From the NCBI GenBank assembly GCA_046704245.1, contig JBJKSD010000024.1:1-13528 (forward strand): a stretch of DNA of 13,528 nucleotides. The letters run 5' to 3'. This document shows, one piece after another, positions 1 to 7,025 of the stretch. The notes below the pieces were generated by a model. It was not told the DNA's origin, ran no database searches, and was given only the letters and a program-made list of their open reading frames with translations. Numbering within the stretch: position 1 is the stretch's first letter; every line of letters begins with the position of its first letter. The DNA is from UBA660 sp046704245. GTDB lineage: Bacteria; Bacillota_I; Bacilli_A; RF39; UBA660. The translations under genes were made by a program, and so were the position numbers.

Positions 1-2
1 TA

Positions 3-1523
3 TTAGCAGTAATAGTAGTATTAGCTATAATCTTAGTAATAGCAATACCAAATGTTATGAAGATAATAGAACAAGCACGAATAGATGCTTATATTAAGAG
101 TGAAGAAATGTTAGTAAATACTACTAAGAAGTATTTAATTAATAATACCTCATTATTACCATCTAATATAGGGGATACATCTGAGGTAAAATTAAGTGAT
201 TTACAAGCTTTAAACTTAATAGAGCCTATAAAAGATCCAAAGAATAGTAGTAATACATGTAATGGATATGTATTAGTAACAAAGATAGAAGAGAATGAAT
301 ATGATTATACTCCTCATATTGATTGTATAAATAATATAGGAAGTATATTAGAAGATGGATTAGTGGGTTATTGGAAGTTCGACGATTATAAAGAGTGGAC
401 TCAAAATTTAATAATAAACCCCTTAAATATGTTAAGTGGTTGGAATCATATAAATATGGTTGGCACCCCTGATAATAGTGGCTTTTTTAAATTTACTGAA
501 ACGACAGCAAATGATTTGCATATTGTCGTTCAACCTTTTACTACCGAAGCTAATGTAACATATTCACTATCTTGTTATGTTAAGAAACTTGATAGAAGAT
601 ATATAGGCTTATCTTTCTCATATTATGGTAACTGGACTGGTAGTAGTGGAGGGCATACTTATTTTGATTTAGACACTGGTACAGTTTATTCAACTATGGG
701 ATTGGGTCCATTAGATAAAGGTATTGAATATGTTGGAGATGGAATATATAGAGTTTGGATAACAGCTTTATCAGCTGCAGCAATTACTTCAAATATTAAT
801 TTGTTTACATATCTTGATACAAATTTTCAAACATATGTAGGAGATATTACAAAAGGTGTGTATATAAAAAATTGTCAGTTAGAAAAGAAAGATCATATTA
901 CTCCTTTTGTAGACGGAACACGCGCGGATATAGTGTTAGATATCTCTGGTAATGGTAACACTGGCACTCTTAATGCCGGTACTCCCCAGTGGGTTAAAGA
1001 TAGTAAAGTGGGTCAAGGAGCATATAAATTTGATGGTATAGATGATTATATAAAAATAGATTATAAACCCGATTTAGATATAACAAGTGCCTTAACTGTT
1101 AGTACTTGGTTGTATATTGATGATGATTATGAGCAATCACAATACGTATTTAGAAAAGGTAATGATATTTATCGCTTGGGTATAAGGACAGGAAGATTAC
1201 CTACCATTTTAATTCGTTTTGCTGATGGTACTAATTTTGATGTTACTAATCAAACTGGCTTACCATTAGAAACATGGGTTAATGTAGCATATGCTTGGGA
1301 TAAAGCAACTGGCATTGTTGTTTTATATGTTGATGGGGCCGAAAGACAAAGATGGAGTAATGATGCCTATAAAAAAAATTTAATGACTGATGGCTTACCA
1401 TTATATATTGGTACTCATAGTACATCTTATTTACCATTTGCTGGCAGTATGGACGATGTTCGCTTATATAATAGAGCTCTATCAGCGGCAGAAATTAAAT
1501 ATTTATATGATATAGAAAAATAA
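3..1523 (+). CDS. Type IV pilin/pseudopilin-like protein fused to a LamG lectin module (5' partial)
   Basis: The frame is open to the window edge, so the ATG at 57 is internal. The upstream codons read LAVIVVLAIILVIAIPNV, the hydrophobic helix that follows the prepilin peptidase site in type IV pilins and type II secretion pseudopilins. The start and the cleavage site lie outside the window. Counting visible residues, the pilin helix and stalk cover 1-50, and a small domain with cysteines at 86 and 108 (CNGYVLV...HIDC) resembles the disulphide-closed end of Firmicute pilins. A LamG fold starts at GLVGYWKFDD (119-128), is interrupted by about 180 residues, and resumes at LDISGNGNTGTLNAG. It ends with the typical FAGSMDDVRLYNRALSAAEI. 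The inserted part has features of a carbohydrate-binding beta-sandwich (TYSLSCYVK, GDGIYRVWIT, QLEKKDHITPFVDGTR). The likely role is a surface or filament-tip adhesin binding glycans, which is inferred. No partner pilus genes are visible. Pilin and LamG identity are fairly sure; the ligand is unknown. Confidence 0.85.
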   Translation, partial: LAVIVVLAIILVIAIPNVMKIIEQARIDAYIKSEEMLVNTTKKYLINNTSLLPSNIGDTSEVKLSDLQALNLIEPIKDPKNSSNTCNGYVLVTKIEENEYDYTPHIDCINNIGSILEDGLVGYWKFDDYKEWTQNLIINPLNMLSGWNHINMVGTPDNSGFFKFTETTANDLHIVVQPFTTEANVTYSLSCYVKKLDRRYIGLSFSYYGNWTGSSGGHTYFDLDTGTVYSTMGLGPLDKGIEYVGDGIYRVWITALSAAAITSNINLFTYLDTNFQTYVGDITKGVYIKNCQLEKKDHITPFVDGTRADIVLDISGNGNTGTLNAGTPQWVKDSKVGQGAYKFDGIDDYIKIDYKPDLDITSALTVSTWLYIDDDYEQSQYVFRKGNDIYRLGIRTGRLPTILIRFADGTNFDVTNQTGLPLETWVNVAYAWDKATGIVVLYVDGAERQRWSNDAYKKNLMTDGLPLYIGTHSTSYLPFAGSMDDVRLYNRALSAAEIKYLYDIEK

Positions 1524-1550
1524 ATAATTATCATATTTATTCCTATAATA

Positions 1551-1579
1551 TAAAAGACTGTGAGTTAGTCTTTTATTTT
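1551..1579 (+). terminator. Rho-independent terminator after the pilin-LamG gene
   Basis: A 9-bp perfect stem (TAAAAGACT / AGTCTTTTA) closes a 7-base loop and is followed by a T-run. It lies 27 bases after the stop codon and separates this gene from the heat-shock operon. Confidence 0.8.
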
Positions 1580-1589
1580 CATAAATAAA

Positions 1590-1616
1590 TTAGCACTCAT
1601 ATATTGACAATGCTAG
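1590..1616 (+). promoter_or_regulatory. Degenerate CIRCE operator 1 (overlaps the -35 box)
   Basis: The left arm TTAGCACTC matches the CIRCE consensus perfectly. After exactly nine bases the right arm reads CAATGCTAG, matching GAGTGCTAA at six of nine positions. The TAGCA/TGCTA core is fully symmetric. The element covers the -35 box of the hrcA promoter, so bound HrcA would compete with RNA polymerase. Its degeneracy makes this less certain than operator 2. Confidence 0.65.
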
Positions 1617-1632
1617 AGCATAATATTATAAT
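1604..1632 (+). promoter_or_regulatory. Sigma-A type promoter of the hrcA-grpE-dnaK operon
   Basis: TTGACA (1604-1609) and TATAAT (1627-1632) are both perfect consensus boxes at the optimal 17-base spacing. Transcription should start near 1638-1640, just inside CIRCE operator 2. Such a strong promoter fits a vegetative-sigma unit controlled by HrcA repression. Confidence 0.9.
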
Positions 1633-1636
1633 ATAC

Positions 1637-1663
1637 TTAGCAGTCGTTTAAAATGAGTGCTAG
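1637..1663 (+). promoter_or_regulatory. CIRCE operator 2 (transcription start/leader)
   Basis: TTAGCAGTC and GAGTGCTAG are separated by exactly nine bases. Each arm differs from the CIRCE consensus TTAGCACTC-N9-GAGTGCTAA at one position. It spans the predicted transcription start and ends at the first base of the hrcA Shine-Dalgarno sequence. It is the expected HrcA binding site, giving autoregulation, and in the mRNA it could also fold beside the ribosome site. Confidence 0.9.
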
Positions 1664-1673
1664 GGAGGTTTTT

Positions 1674-2663
1674 ATGATTAGTAAAAGACAAGCTGATATA
1701 TTAAAACTGATAGTAGAAAATTATATTAAAACAGTTAAACCAGTAGGATCTAAACATATATGTAAAGTTTTAGATTGTTCTAGTGCTACTGTTAGAAATG
1801 ATATGGCTGAACTAGAAGAATTAGGTTATATTGAAAAAACTCATACTTCATCAGGTCGTATACCTAGTGAAAAAGGTTATCGTTATTATGTTGATAACTT
1901 AATGGAAGCTAAAAAGATGAGTGGGGAAGACGTATTAAAACTACAGACTATTTTTCATAATCAATCATTACAAATTAACGATGTTATTATGAAAAGTATG
2001 GAAATTATATCAGAGATTACTAATTATACTTCTATCGTACTTGGTTCTTCTTCTAATGAAAACAGATTAAAACAAGTTGAGATAGTACCAATTGATAAAG
2101 ATAAGATTATTGCTATTGTCATAACTGATAGAGGTCATGTTGAACATAAACAAATGGATGTTCCTAATATTCCTCTAGATGATATTAAAAAGACCGTAGA
2201 ACTTATTAACAATCTTTTAATTGGTACACCAATCGATGAGATAAGTAGTAAATTAGAGTTTGAAATTAAACCAATTATTGGTAAGTATGTTAAACAACAT
2301 GAAGTATTATATAATGCTTTCTATAAAGCGTTTGCTGATTTTAGTAATAAGAATAATATGCAGATGTTAGGTAAAAGTAATTTCTTAAAACAACCAGAAT
2401 TTGATAGTGCTGATCGTATGCGTGATATTATTACTAAATTAGAAAGTGAAGAATTAGTAAGATATGTATCAGAAAAAGATAAAGATATTAAAGTATATAT
2501 TGGGTCTGAAAATAATTTAGATGAAGATATTACTATTATTAAAACTAAATATATTATTGGTAATGATGAAGGAACAATTGCGATTGTAGGTCCTAAAAGA
2601 ATGGAATATGATCGAGTTGTTGGATTATTAAATTATATTAAAGATAATATAGAGAGGTGCTAG
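1674..2663 (+). CDS. hrcA: Heat-inducible transcription repressor HrcA
   Basis: HrcA represses class I heat-shock operons by binding CIRCE, and in other Firmicutes it needs the GroE chaperonin to stay active. The N-terminal winged-helix region (residues 1-75) carries the family pattern ISKRQADILKLIVENYI, PVGSK, SSATVRNDMAELE (36-48) and HTSSGRIPSEKGYRYYVD (57-74). The rest is the dimerisation/GAF-like part, ending in the usual GPKRMEYDRVVGLLNYI. The length of 329 aa is normal. The ATG at 1674 was chosen because GGGAGG (1663-1668) lies five bases upstream and the protein then starts MISKRQ as in homologues. An in-frame ATG at 1653 falls inside the CIRCE element and would put the RBS within the gene. 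It is the first gene of the hrcA-grpE-dnaK unit, and the two CIRCE-like sites imply autoregulation. Confidence 0.96.
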   Translation: MISKRQADILKLIVENYIKTVKPVGSKHICKVLDCSSATVRNDMAELEELGYIEKTHTSSGRIPSEKGYRYYVDNLMEAKKMSGEDVLKLQTIFHNQSLQINDVIMKSMEIISEITNYTSIVLGSSSNENRLKQVEIVPIDKDKIIAIVITDRGHVEHKQMDVPNIPLDDIKKTVELINNLLIGTPIDEISSKLEFEIKPIIGKYVKQHEVLYNAFYKAFADFSNKNNMQMLGKSNFLKQPEFDSADRMRDIITKLESEELVRYVSEKDKDIKVYIGSENNLDEDITIIKTKYIIGNDEGTIAIVGPKRMEYDRVVGLLNYIKDNIERC

Positions 2664-2664
2664 A

Positions 2665-3192
2665 ATGAAAAACGAGAAAAAGCATAAAGTAGAAAAAAAG
2701 AGTGTTGATAAACATATTGAAGAAATAAGTTTATTAACTGAAAAGATTAAAGAATTAGAAGAAAAACTACTTAGAAATCAAGCGGAATTAATTAATTATA
2801 AACGTCGTAAAGAAGAAGAAATAGAAAGACTGCTAAAGTATAGTAATATAGAGTTAATTAAAAATATATTGCCAATCCTCGATAATTTTGAGAGAGCGGT
2901 CAATATGGATGATCAGAATTTAACTGATGAAGTTTCTAAATTCTTAGCTGGATTTAAAATGACCTATGAAGAATTTAGAAAGGTATTAACTGATTTTGAA
3001 GTATCAGAAATTGATGCTTTAAATAAACCATTTGATCCTGAACTTCATGAAGCTGTTATGGTGGAAGAAGATAAGGATAAAGAACCTGGTATAGTACTAG
3101 AAGTACTACAAAAGGGTTATATGTTAAAAGATAAAGTTATCAGACCAGCAATGGTCAAAGTAAATAAAGAAAGGGAGAAAGAAAATGAGTAA
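2665..3192 (+). CDS. grpE: Nucleotide exchange factor GrpE
   Basis: GrpE releases ADP from DnaK and so resets the Hsp70 cycle in the cytoplasm. The charged N-terminal part (about residues 15-65) is a predicted long coiled coil (ISLLTEKIKELEEKLLRNQ), the dimer helix of the family. The C-terminal beta domain holds the signature GYMLKDKVIRPAMVKV (151-166), preceded by NKPFDPELHEAV. The length of 175 aa is within the usual range. The start lies one base after the hrcA stop, with GAGAGG just upstream, and the end overlaps the dnaK start by eight bases. This implies tight translational coupling within one transcript. The lysine/glutamate-rich first 20 residues are probably disordered. Confidence 0.96.
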   Translation: MKNEKKHKVEKKSVDKHIEEISLLTEKIKELEEKLLRNQAELINYKRRKEEEIERLLKYSNIELIKNILPILDNFERAVNMDDQNLTDEVSKFLAGFKMTYEEFRKVLTDFEVSEIDALNKPFDPELHEAVMVEEDKDKEPGIVLEVLQKGYMLKDKVIRPAMVKVNKEREKENE

Positions 3193-5011
3193 AATTATTG
3201 GAATTGATTTAGGAACAACAAATAGTTGTGTAGCTGTATTAGAGGGAGGAGAACCAAAGGTTATTCCTAACCCAGAGGGTAATAGAACTACACCAAGTAT
3301 TGTAGCCTTTAAGAATGGAGAAAGAATTGTTGGCGATGCTGCAAAGCGTCAAATGATTACTAATCCAAATACAATCGTATCTATTAAGAGATTAATGGGT
3401 AGTGATCAAAAAGTATCAGCTGAAGGTAAAGAATATACACCTGAAGAAGTCAGTGCTATGATCTTAGGATATATGAAAGATTATGCTGAAAAATATTTAG
3501 GAGATAAAGTTACTAAAGCGGTTATTACGGTACCAGCATACTTTAGTGATTCACAAAGACAAGCAACTAAGAATGCTGGTAAGATTGCTGGACTTGAAGT
3601 TGAAAGAATTATCAACGAACCAACAGCAGCTGCTTTAGCGTATGGTTTAGATAAGCAAGATAAATTACATACTATCTTAGTTTATGACTTAGGTGGTGGT
3701 ACATTTGATGTATCAATCCTTGAATTAGGTGATGGGGTCTTTGAAGTTAAAGCAACTAATGGTAATAATAAATTAGGTGGCGATGACTTTGACCAACGAA
3801 TTATGGATTATTTAGTAGATACCTTTAAGAAAGAAAACGGCGTCGATTTATCTAAAGATAAAATGGCAATGCAAAGATTAAAAGATGCTTCAGAAAAAGC
3901 TAAGAAAGAATTGAGTGGTATGACTTCTACTCAAATATCATTACCATTTATATCACAAGGTAGTGAAGGGCCATTACACTTAGAATTAAACTTAACTAGA
4001 GCTAAACTAGAAGAATTAATAGGTGATTTAGTAGAATCTACTTTAACACCATTAAGAAATGCCATGAAAGATGCTAAGATGACTAATAAAGATATCGATA
4101 AAGTTATCCTAGTAGGTGGTTCAACACGTATTCCAATGGTTCAAGAGTTATTAAAGAAAGAATTAGATCAAGAACCTCATAAAGGAGTAAACCCAGATGA
4201 AGTTGTAGCGATGGGTGCTGCTATTCAAGGAGGCGTTTTATCTGGTGAAGTAGAAGATATCGTTCTGTTAGATGTTACTCCATTATCATTAGGTATTGAA
4301 ACTTTAGGAGGAGTAAATACTATCTTAATTGAAAGAAATACTACTATTCCTACTTCTAAATCACAAGTATTCTCAACTGCTGCTGATAATCAACCAGCTG
4401 TTGATATTCATGTCTTACAAGGTGAAAGACCTATGGCTAGCGATAATAAGACTTTAGGTAGATTTCAATTAACTAATATACCACCAGCACCAAGAGGAAT
4501 ACCACAAATTGAGGTTACATTCGATATTGATGCTAATGGTATTGTCAATGTTAAAGCTAAAGACTTAGGTACTAATAAAGAACAATCAATTACTATTACA
4601 GCATCTACTAACCTAAGTGAAGATGATATTGATCGAATGGTTAAAGAAGCTGAAAGTCATAAAGAAGAAGATAAAAAACGTAAAGAAGAAGTAGATTTAC
4701 GAAACGATAGTGAACAAATTATCTTTGCTACTGAAAAAGCTATTAAAGATTTAGGTGATAAAGTATCAGCTGATGAAAAGAAAGATACTGAAAAATTAAT
4801 CGATGAATTAAAGAAAGCTTTAGAAGATAAAGATATTGAGGTTATTAAAACTAAAAAAGAAGCCTTAAATGAAAAAGCTATGGGTTTAGCAACTAAAGTA
4901 TATGAAGAAGCATCAAAGAAAGCTCAAGCAGAACAAAATACTAACAACGAAGAACCAAAAGATAATAAAAAAGATGACAATGTTATAGATGCTGAATATG
5001 AAGAAAAATAA
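3185..5011 (+). CDS. dnaK: Molecular chaperone DnaK (Hsp70)
   Basis: An ATP-dependent chaperone that binds exposed hydrophobic peptides and works with DnaJ and GrpE. The N-terminal ATPase domain shows IIGIDLGTTNSCVAV (residues 4-18), AVITVPAYFSDSQRQATK, NEPTAAALAYG (near 143-153) and the phosphate-2 loop DLGGGTFDVSILE (near 169). The conserved interdomain linker VLLDVTPLSLG is near residue 360. The substrate-binding beta domain (IPPAPRGIPQIEVTFDIDANG) and a helical lid follow, then an acidic tail ending DNVIDAEYEEK. The 608-aa length matches the Gram-positive form, which is shorter than E. coli DnaK. Its ATG overlaps the grpE stop, with AAAGGGAG upstream. Regulation is by the CIRCE sites before hrcA. 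A long hairpin follows the stop codon. Confidence 0.98.
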   Translation: MSKIIGIDLGTTNSCVAVLEGGEPKVIPNPEGNRTTPSIVAFKNGERIVGDAAKRQMITNPNTIVSIKRLMGSDQKVSAEGKEYTPEEVSAMILGYMKDYAEKYLGDKVTKAVITVPAYFSDSQRQATKNAGKIAGLEVERIINEPTAAALAYGLDKQDKLHTILVYDLGGGTFDVSILELGDGVFEVKATNGNNKLGGDDFDQRIMDYLVDTFKKENGVDLSKDKMAMQRLKDASEKAKKELSGMTSTQISLPFISQGSEGPLHLELNLTRAKLEELIGDLVESTLTPLRNAMKDAKMTNKDIDKVILVGGSTRIPMVQELLKKELDQEPHKGVNPDEVVAMGAAIQGGVLSGEVEDIVLLDVTPLSLGIETLGGVNTILIERNTTIPTSKSQVFSTAADNQPAVDIHVLQGERPMASDNKTLGRFQLTNIPPAPRGIPQIEVTFDIDANGIVNVKAKDLGTNKEQSITITASTNLSEDDIDRMVKEAESHKEEDKKRKEEVDLRNDSEQIIFATEKAIKDLGDKVSADEKKDTEKLIDELKKALEDKDIEVIKTKKEALNEKAMGLATKVYEEASKKAQAEQNTNNEEPKDNKKDDNVIDAEYEEK

Positions 5012-5051
5012 TATAGATAGTTCTAGTAATAATTACTAGAACTTCTATATT
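5010..5051 (+). other. Long hairpin between dnaK and dnaJ
   Basis: AATATAGA, a bulged T, then AGTTCTAGTAAT pair perfectly with ATTACTAGAACT plus TCTATATT, making about 20 base pairs around a tiny loop. It starts at the end of the dnaK stop codon. There is no clean T-run after it and no convincing promoter before dnaJ. It could be a partial terminator, an mRNA-stability or processing element, or both. Confidence 0.6.
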
Positions 5052-5087
5052 GCTATTATTTAAAATAAATATAGTTAGGTGGTGTCT

Positions 5088-6197
5088 ATGGCAACTAAAA
5101 AAGATTATTATGAAATATTAGGTGTTAGTAAAAATGCTAGCGATAAAGAAATAAAAAGTGCCTTTAGAACGTTAGCTAAAAAATATCATCCTGATGTTAA
5201 TAAAGAAAGTGATGCTGAAGCTAAGTTTAAAGAAATACAAGAAGCCTATGCTGTTTTATCTGATCCTAATAGAAGAAAACAATATGATCAATTTGGTCAT
5301 GCAGCTTTCTCCGGTGGTAATTCAGGTTATGGTGGTTTTGATTTCTCTGATTTTGATTTCAGTGATATCTTTAGTGATATTTTTGGTAGCGGTTTTGGAT
5401 TTAATTTTAATACGCGTCAAAATAGTAATAGACCAAGAAAAGGTAGAGATTCAATTGTTAGAATGGTTCTTACTTTTGAAGAAGCGGTCTTTGGGACTAA
5501 GAAAGTTATTAACTTAGATATTTTAGAAACATGTCCTGAATGTGATGGTAGTGGCGGCTTCGGTGAAAAAACTTGCCCTAAATGTCATGGTAGTGGTTAT
5601 GTATCTGAAGAACAAAGAAGTCTCTTTGGGGCTTTTGTAACTAGAACTGAATGTCCAGAATGTGAAGGTACAGGTAAAATCTATGATAAAGTATGTTCTA
5701 AATGCCATGGTCATGGGCAAATAAAAGTTAATAAAGATATTACGGTTACTATTCCAGCAGGTGTCGATACTGGTAATCAATTAAGATTAGCGGGTAAAGG
5801 TGAAGCTGGTATTAATGGTGGACCTAACGGTGATATATATATTGAATTTACTGTCAGGGAACACGCTATATATCATCGTGATGGTATCGATATATATCTA
5901 GAAGTACCTATTACTATTACCGAAGCAACTTTAGGTACTAAAAGACCAATACCAACCCTCTATGGTAATGTTACGCTATCTATTCCTGAAGGTAGTCAAA
6001 CAGGTGATAAACATCGTCTAAGAGGTAAAGGAGTAGAAGATTTAGCTACTAAGCGAAAAGGTGATATGTATGCTATTATTAATGTTGTTATTCCTAAAGG
6101 TTTAACTAGAGAGCAAAAACAATTATTATCGCAATTAAAAGATACTAATTTAGATCGTAATAATATTATTAAAGATTTTGAAAAGCATTTACAATAA
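5088..6197 (+). CDS. dnaJ: Chaperone protein DnaJ (Hsp40, type I)
   Basis: The DnaK co-chaperone, which delivers substrates and stimulates ATP hydrolysis. The J domain (residues 5-70) contains YYEILGVSKNAS and the essential HPD at 34-36. A Gly/Phe-rich linker (about 74-120) has FSDFDFSDIFSDIFG with two DIF motifs. Four zinc-binding CxxCxGxG repeats start at cysteines 149, 163, 189 and 203 (CPECDGSG, CPKCHGSG, CPECEGTG, CSKCHGHG). The C-terminal substrate-binding domains include TIPAGVDTGNQLRLAGKGE. With 369 aa it is a complete type I protein, although the spacer between the first two zinc repeats is short. The ATG at 5088 was chosen for its AGGTGG site five bases upstream and the usual MATKKDYYEILG start; a GTG at 5079 overlaps that site. 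It is probably cotranscribed with dnaK, with expression modified by the hairpin in between. Confidence 0.97.
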   Translation: MATKKDYYEILGVSKNASDKEIKSAFRTLAKKYHPDVNKESDAEAKFKEIQEAYAVLSDPNRRKQYDQFGHAAFSGGNSGYGGFDFSDFDFSDIFSDIFGSGFGFNFNTRQNSNRPRKGRDSIVRMVLTFEEAVFGTKKVINLDILETCPECDGSGGFGEKTCPKCHGSGYVSEEQRSLFGAFVTRTECPECEGTGKIYDKVCSKCHGHGQIKVNKDITVTIPAGVDTGNQLRLAGKGEAGINGGPNGDIYIEFTVREHAIYHRDGIDIYLEVPITITEATLGTKRPIPTLYGNVTLSIPEGSQTGDKHRLRGKGVEDLATKRKGDMYAIINVVIPKGLTREQKQLLSQLKDTNLDRNNIIKDFEKHLQ

Positions 6198-6208
6198 ATG
6201 CTTTTTTT
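6181..6208 (+). terminator. Terminator overlapping the end of dnaJ
   Basis: An 11-bp perfect stem (AAAAGCATTTA / TAAATGCTTTT) with a 3-base loop runs into seven T residues. The left arm encodes the last dnaJ codons and the stop codon is the start of the right arm. It closes the heat-shock block. Confidence 0.9.
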
Positions 6209-6224
6209 ATGGCATATAATAGTA

Positions 6225-6256
6225 ATAACATTTACAATTTAAATAATAAATGTTAT
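6225..6256 (+). repeat. Inverted repeat overlapping the promoter of the LiaF-like gene
   Basis: ATAACATTTA and TAAATGTTAT are perfect 10-bp inverted arms separated by 12 bases. They overlap the -35 box and spacer of the promoter below. The geometry suits a dimeric repressor or activator site, but no regulator is identified. No T-run follows, so it is not a terminator. Confidence 0.5.
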
Positions 6257-6259
6257 ATT
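6231..6259 (+). promoter_or_regulatory. Promoter of the LiaF-like gene
   Basis: TTTACA (6231-6236) and TATATT (6254-6259) have 17-base spacing. They lie downstream of the dnaJ terminator and before an AGGAGAG ribosome site at 6272. The transcript would start near 6266. Confidence 0.6.
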
Positions 6260-6283
6260 ATAAAATAGAATAGGAGAGAAATA

Positions 6284-6946
6284 ATGATAAGAAAAATATT
6301 TGGTTTGTTTATTATTTTAACAGGTATCTTTTTATTTTTAAGTAACTTTGATATGGTTAATTTTAGTACTATGATGTCATATTTATGGCCATTAACAGTT
6401 ATAAGTATAGGTATTATTGGGATGAAAGAACGTAAACGCTTCGATATTATTTTTTTAATTATTCTTTTATATGGTATTAATGATTTACTTAAGACTTTAG
6501 ATGTTATTGATAAGAGTATTATTGGTGCAGTATTATGGCCTCTAATATTTGTCTTAATTGGCTATCATTTACTGTTTGAACAACATACTAGTATTAAAAG
6601 AAAAAATAATCAAAAATCATATGTTACTATTTTTGGAGGTATTAAAGATAAAAATGAAGAACAAGATTTTACTCAATGTGAAATATTTTCAACCTTTGGT
6701 GAAGCTAGAATTGATTTTAGTGATATAAAATTAAGTGGTGATAAAGGTTATATTAATGTTACTTCAATCTTTGGTGGCGCTAAAATAATATTACCTGACG
6801 GTTATAAAGTAACCTTTAATGGACTTCCAATCTTTGGTGGTTGTGATAATAAACTTACAACTAACGATAAAGATGCTGATAAAGAAATAATCATTAACTA
6901 TACCGTTATCTTTGGTGGTATAGAAGTATTAAATAAAACATCCTAA
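6284..6946 (+). CDS. LiaF-like cell-envelope stress membrane protein
   Basis: The N-terminal half has four hydrophobic segments (about residues 5-21, 32-47, 52-70, 79-98), including two WPL motifs typical of small DUF5668-type/LiaF N-terminal membrane modules. The C-terminal half is a repetitive beta structure with five FGG-type turns (TIFGGIKD, STFGEARI, SIFGGAKI, PIFGGCDN, VIFGGIEV) spaced 21-26 residues apart, as in the LiaF C-terminal domain and related beta-helical proteins. In Bacillus, LiaF restrains the LiaRS response to cell-wall damage. No LiaRS pair is seen here, so function is inferred from architecture only. It has its own promoter, an inverted repeat over that promoter and its own terminator, making it a single-gene unit. 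It lies between dnaJ and rsmE, where prmA is usual in Bacilli. Confidence 0.8.
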   Translation: MIRKIFGLFIILTGIFLFLSNFDMVNFSTMMSYLWPLTVISIGIIGMKERKRFDIIFLIILLYGINDLLKTLDVIDKSIIGAVLWPLIFVLIGYHLLFEQHTSIKRKNNQKSYVTIFGGIKDKNEEQDFTQCEIFSTFGEARIDFSDIKLSGDKGYINVTSIFGGAKIILPDGYKVTFNGLPIFGGCDNKLTTNDKDADKEIIINYTVIFGGIEVLNKTS

Positions 6947-6957
6947 TGGATGTTTTT
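6935..6957 (+). terminator. Terminator overlapping the stop of the LiaF-like gene
   Basis: A 9-bp perfect stem (AAAACATCC / GGATGTTTT) with loop TAAT ends in TTTTTATTTTA. The stop codon TAA lies in the loop. Confidence 0.85.
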
Positions 6958-6965
6958 ATTTTATA

Positions 6966-6994
6966 TTTAAAATATAATTTATTTGTGATACAAT
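6966..6994 (+). promoter_or_regulatory. Extended -10 promoter before rsmE
   Basis: TGATACAAT (6986-6994) is an extended -10 element. A weak -35 TTTAAA (6966-6971) stands 17 bases upstream. It sits between the previous terminator and the rsmE ribosome site AAAGGTGA and probably drives rsmE through recD2. Confidence 0.6.
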
Positions 6995-7025
6995 TATTTT
7001 AGATACCATAAAAAGGTGAACGTTT

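Noticed and set aside
57..59. ATG as the start of the pilin-LamG gene
   Set aside because: The frame is open upstream to base 3 and encodes the diagnostic pilin helix, so this Met is internal.
387..926. The LamG insert as a mobile element (intein or transposon)
   Set aside because: There is no transposase, intein splice motif or terminal repeat; it reads as a structural protein module in frame.
5050..5075. Possible separate promoter for dnaJ (TTGCTA ... TATAGT)
   Set aside because: The spacing is only 14 bases and the -10 would touch the ribosome site, leaving no room for a start.
5194..5517. Open frame on the + strand inside dnaJ
   Set aside because: It lies wholly within the well-conserved dnaJ frame, has no ribosome site, and its low-complexity hydrophobic product is typical of a shadow frame.
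5523..5780. Antisense open frame opposite the dnaJ zinc region
   Set aside because: It is the complement of the CxxCxGxG repeats and lacks a ribosome site and any recognisable domain.
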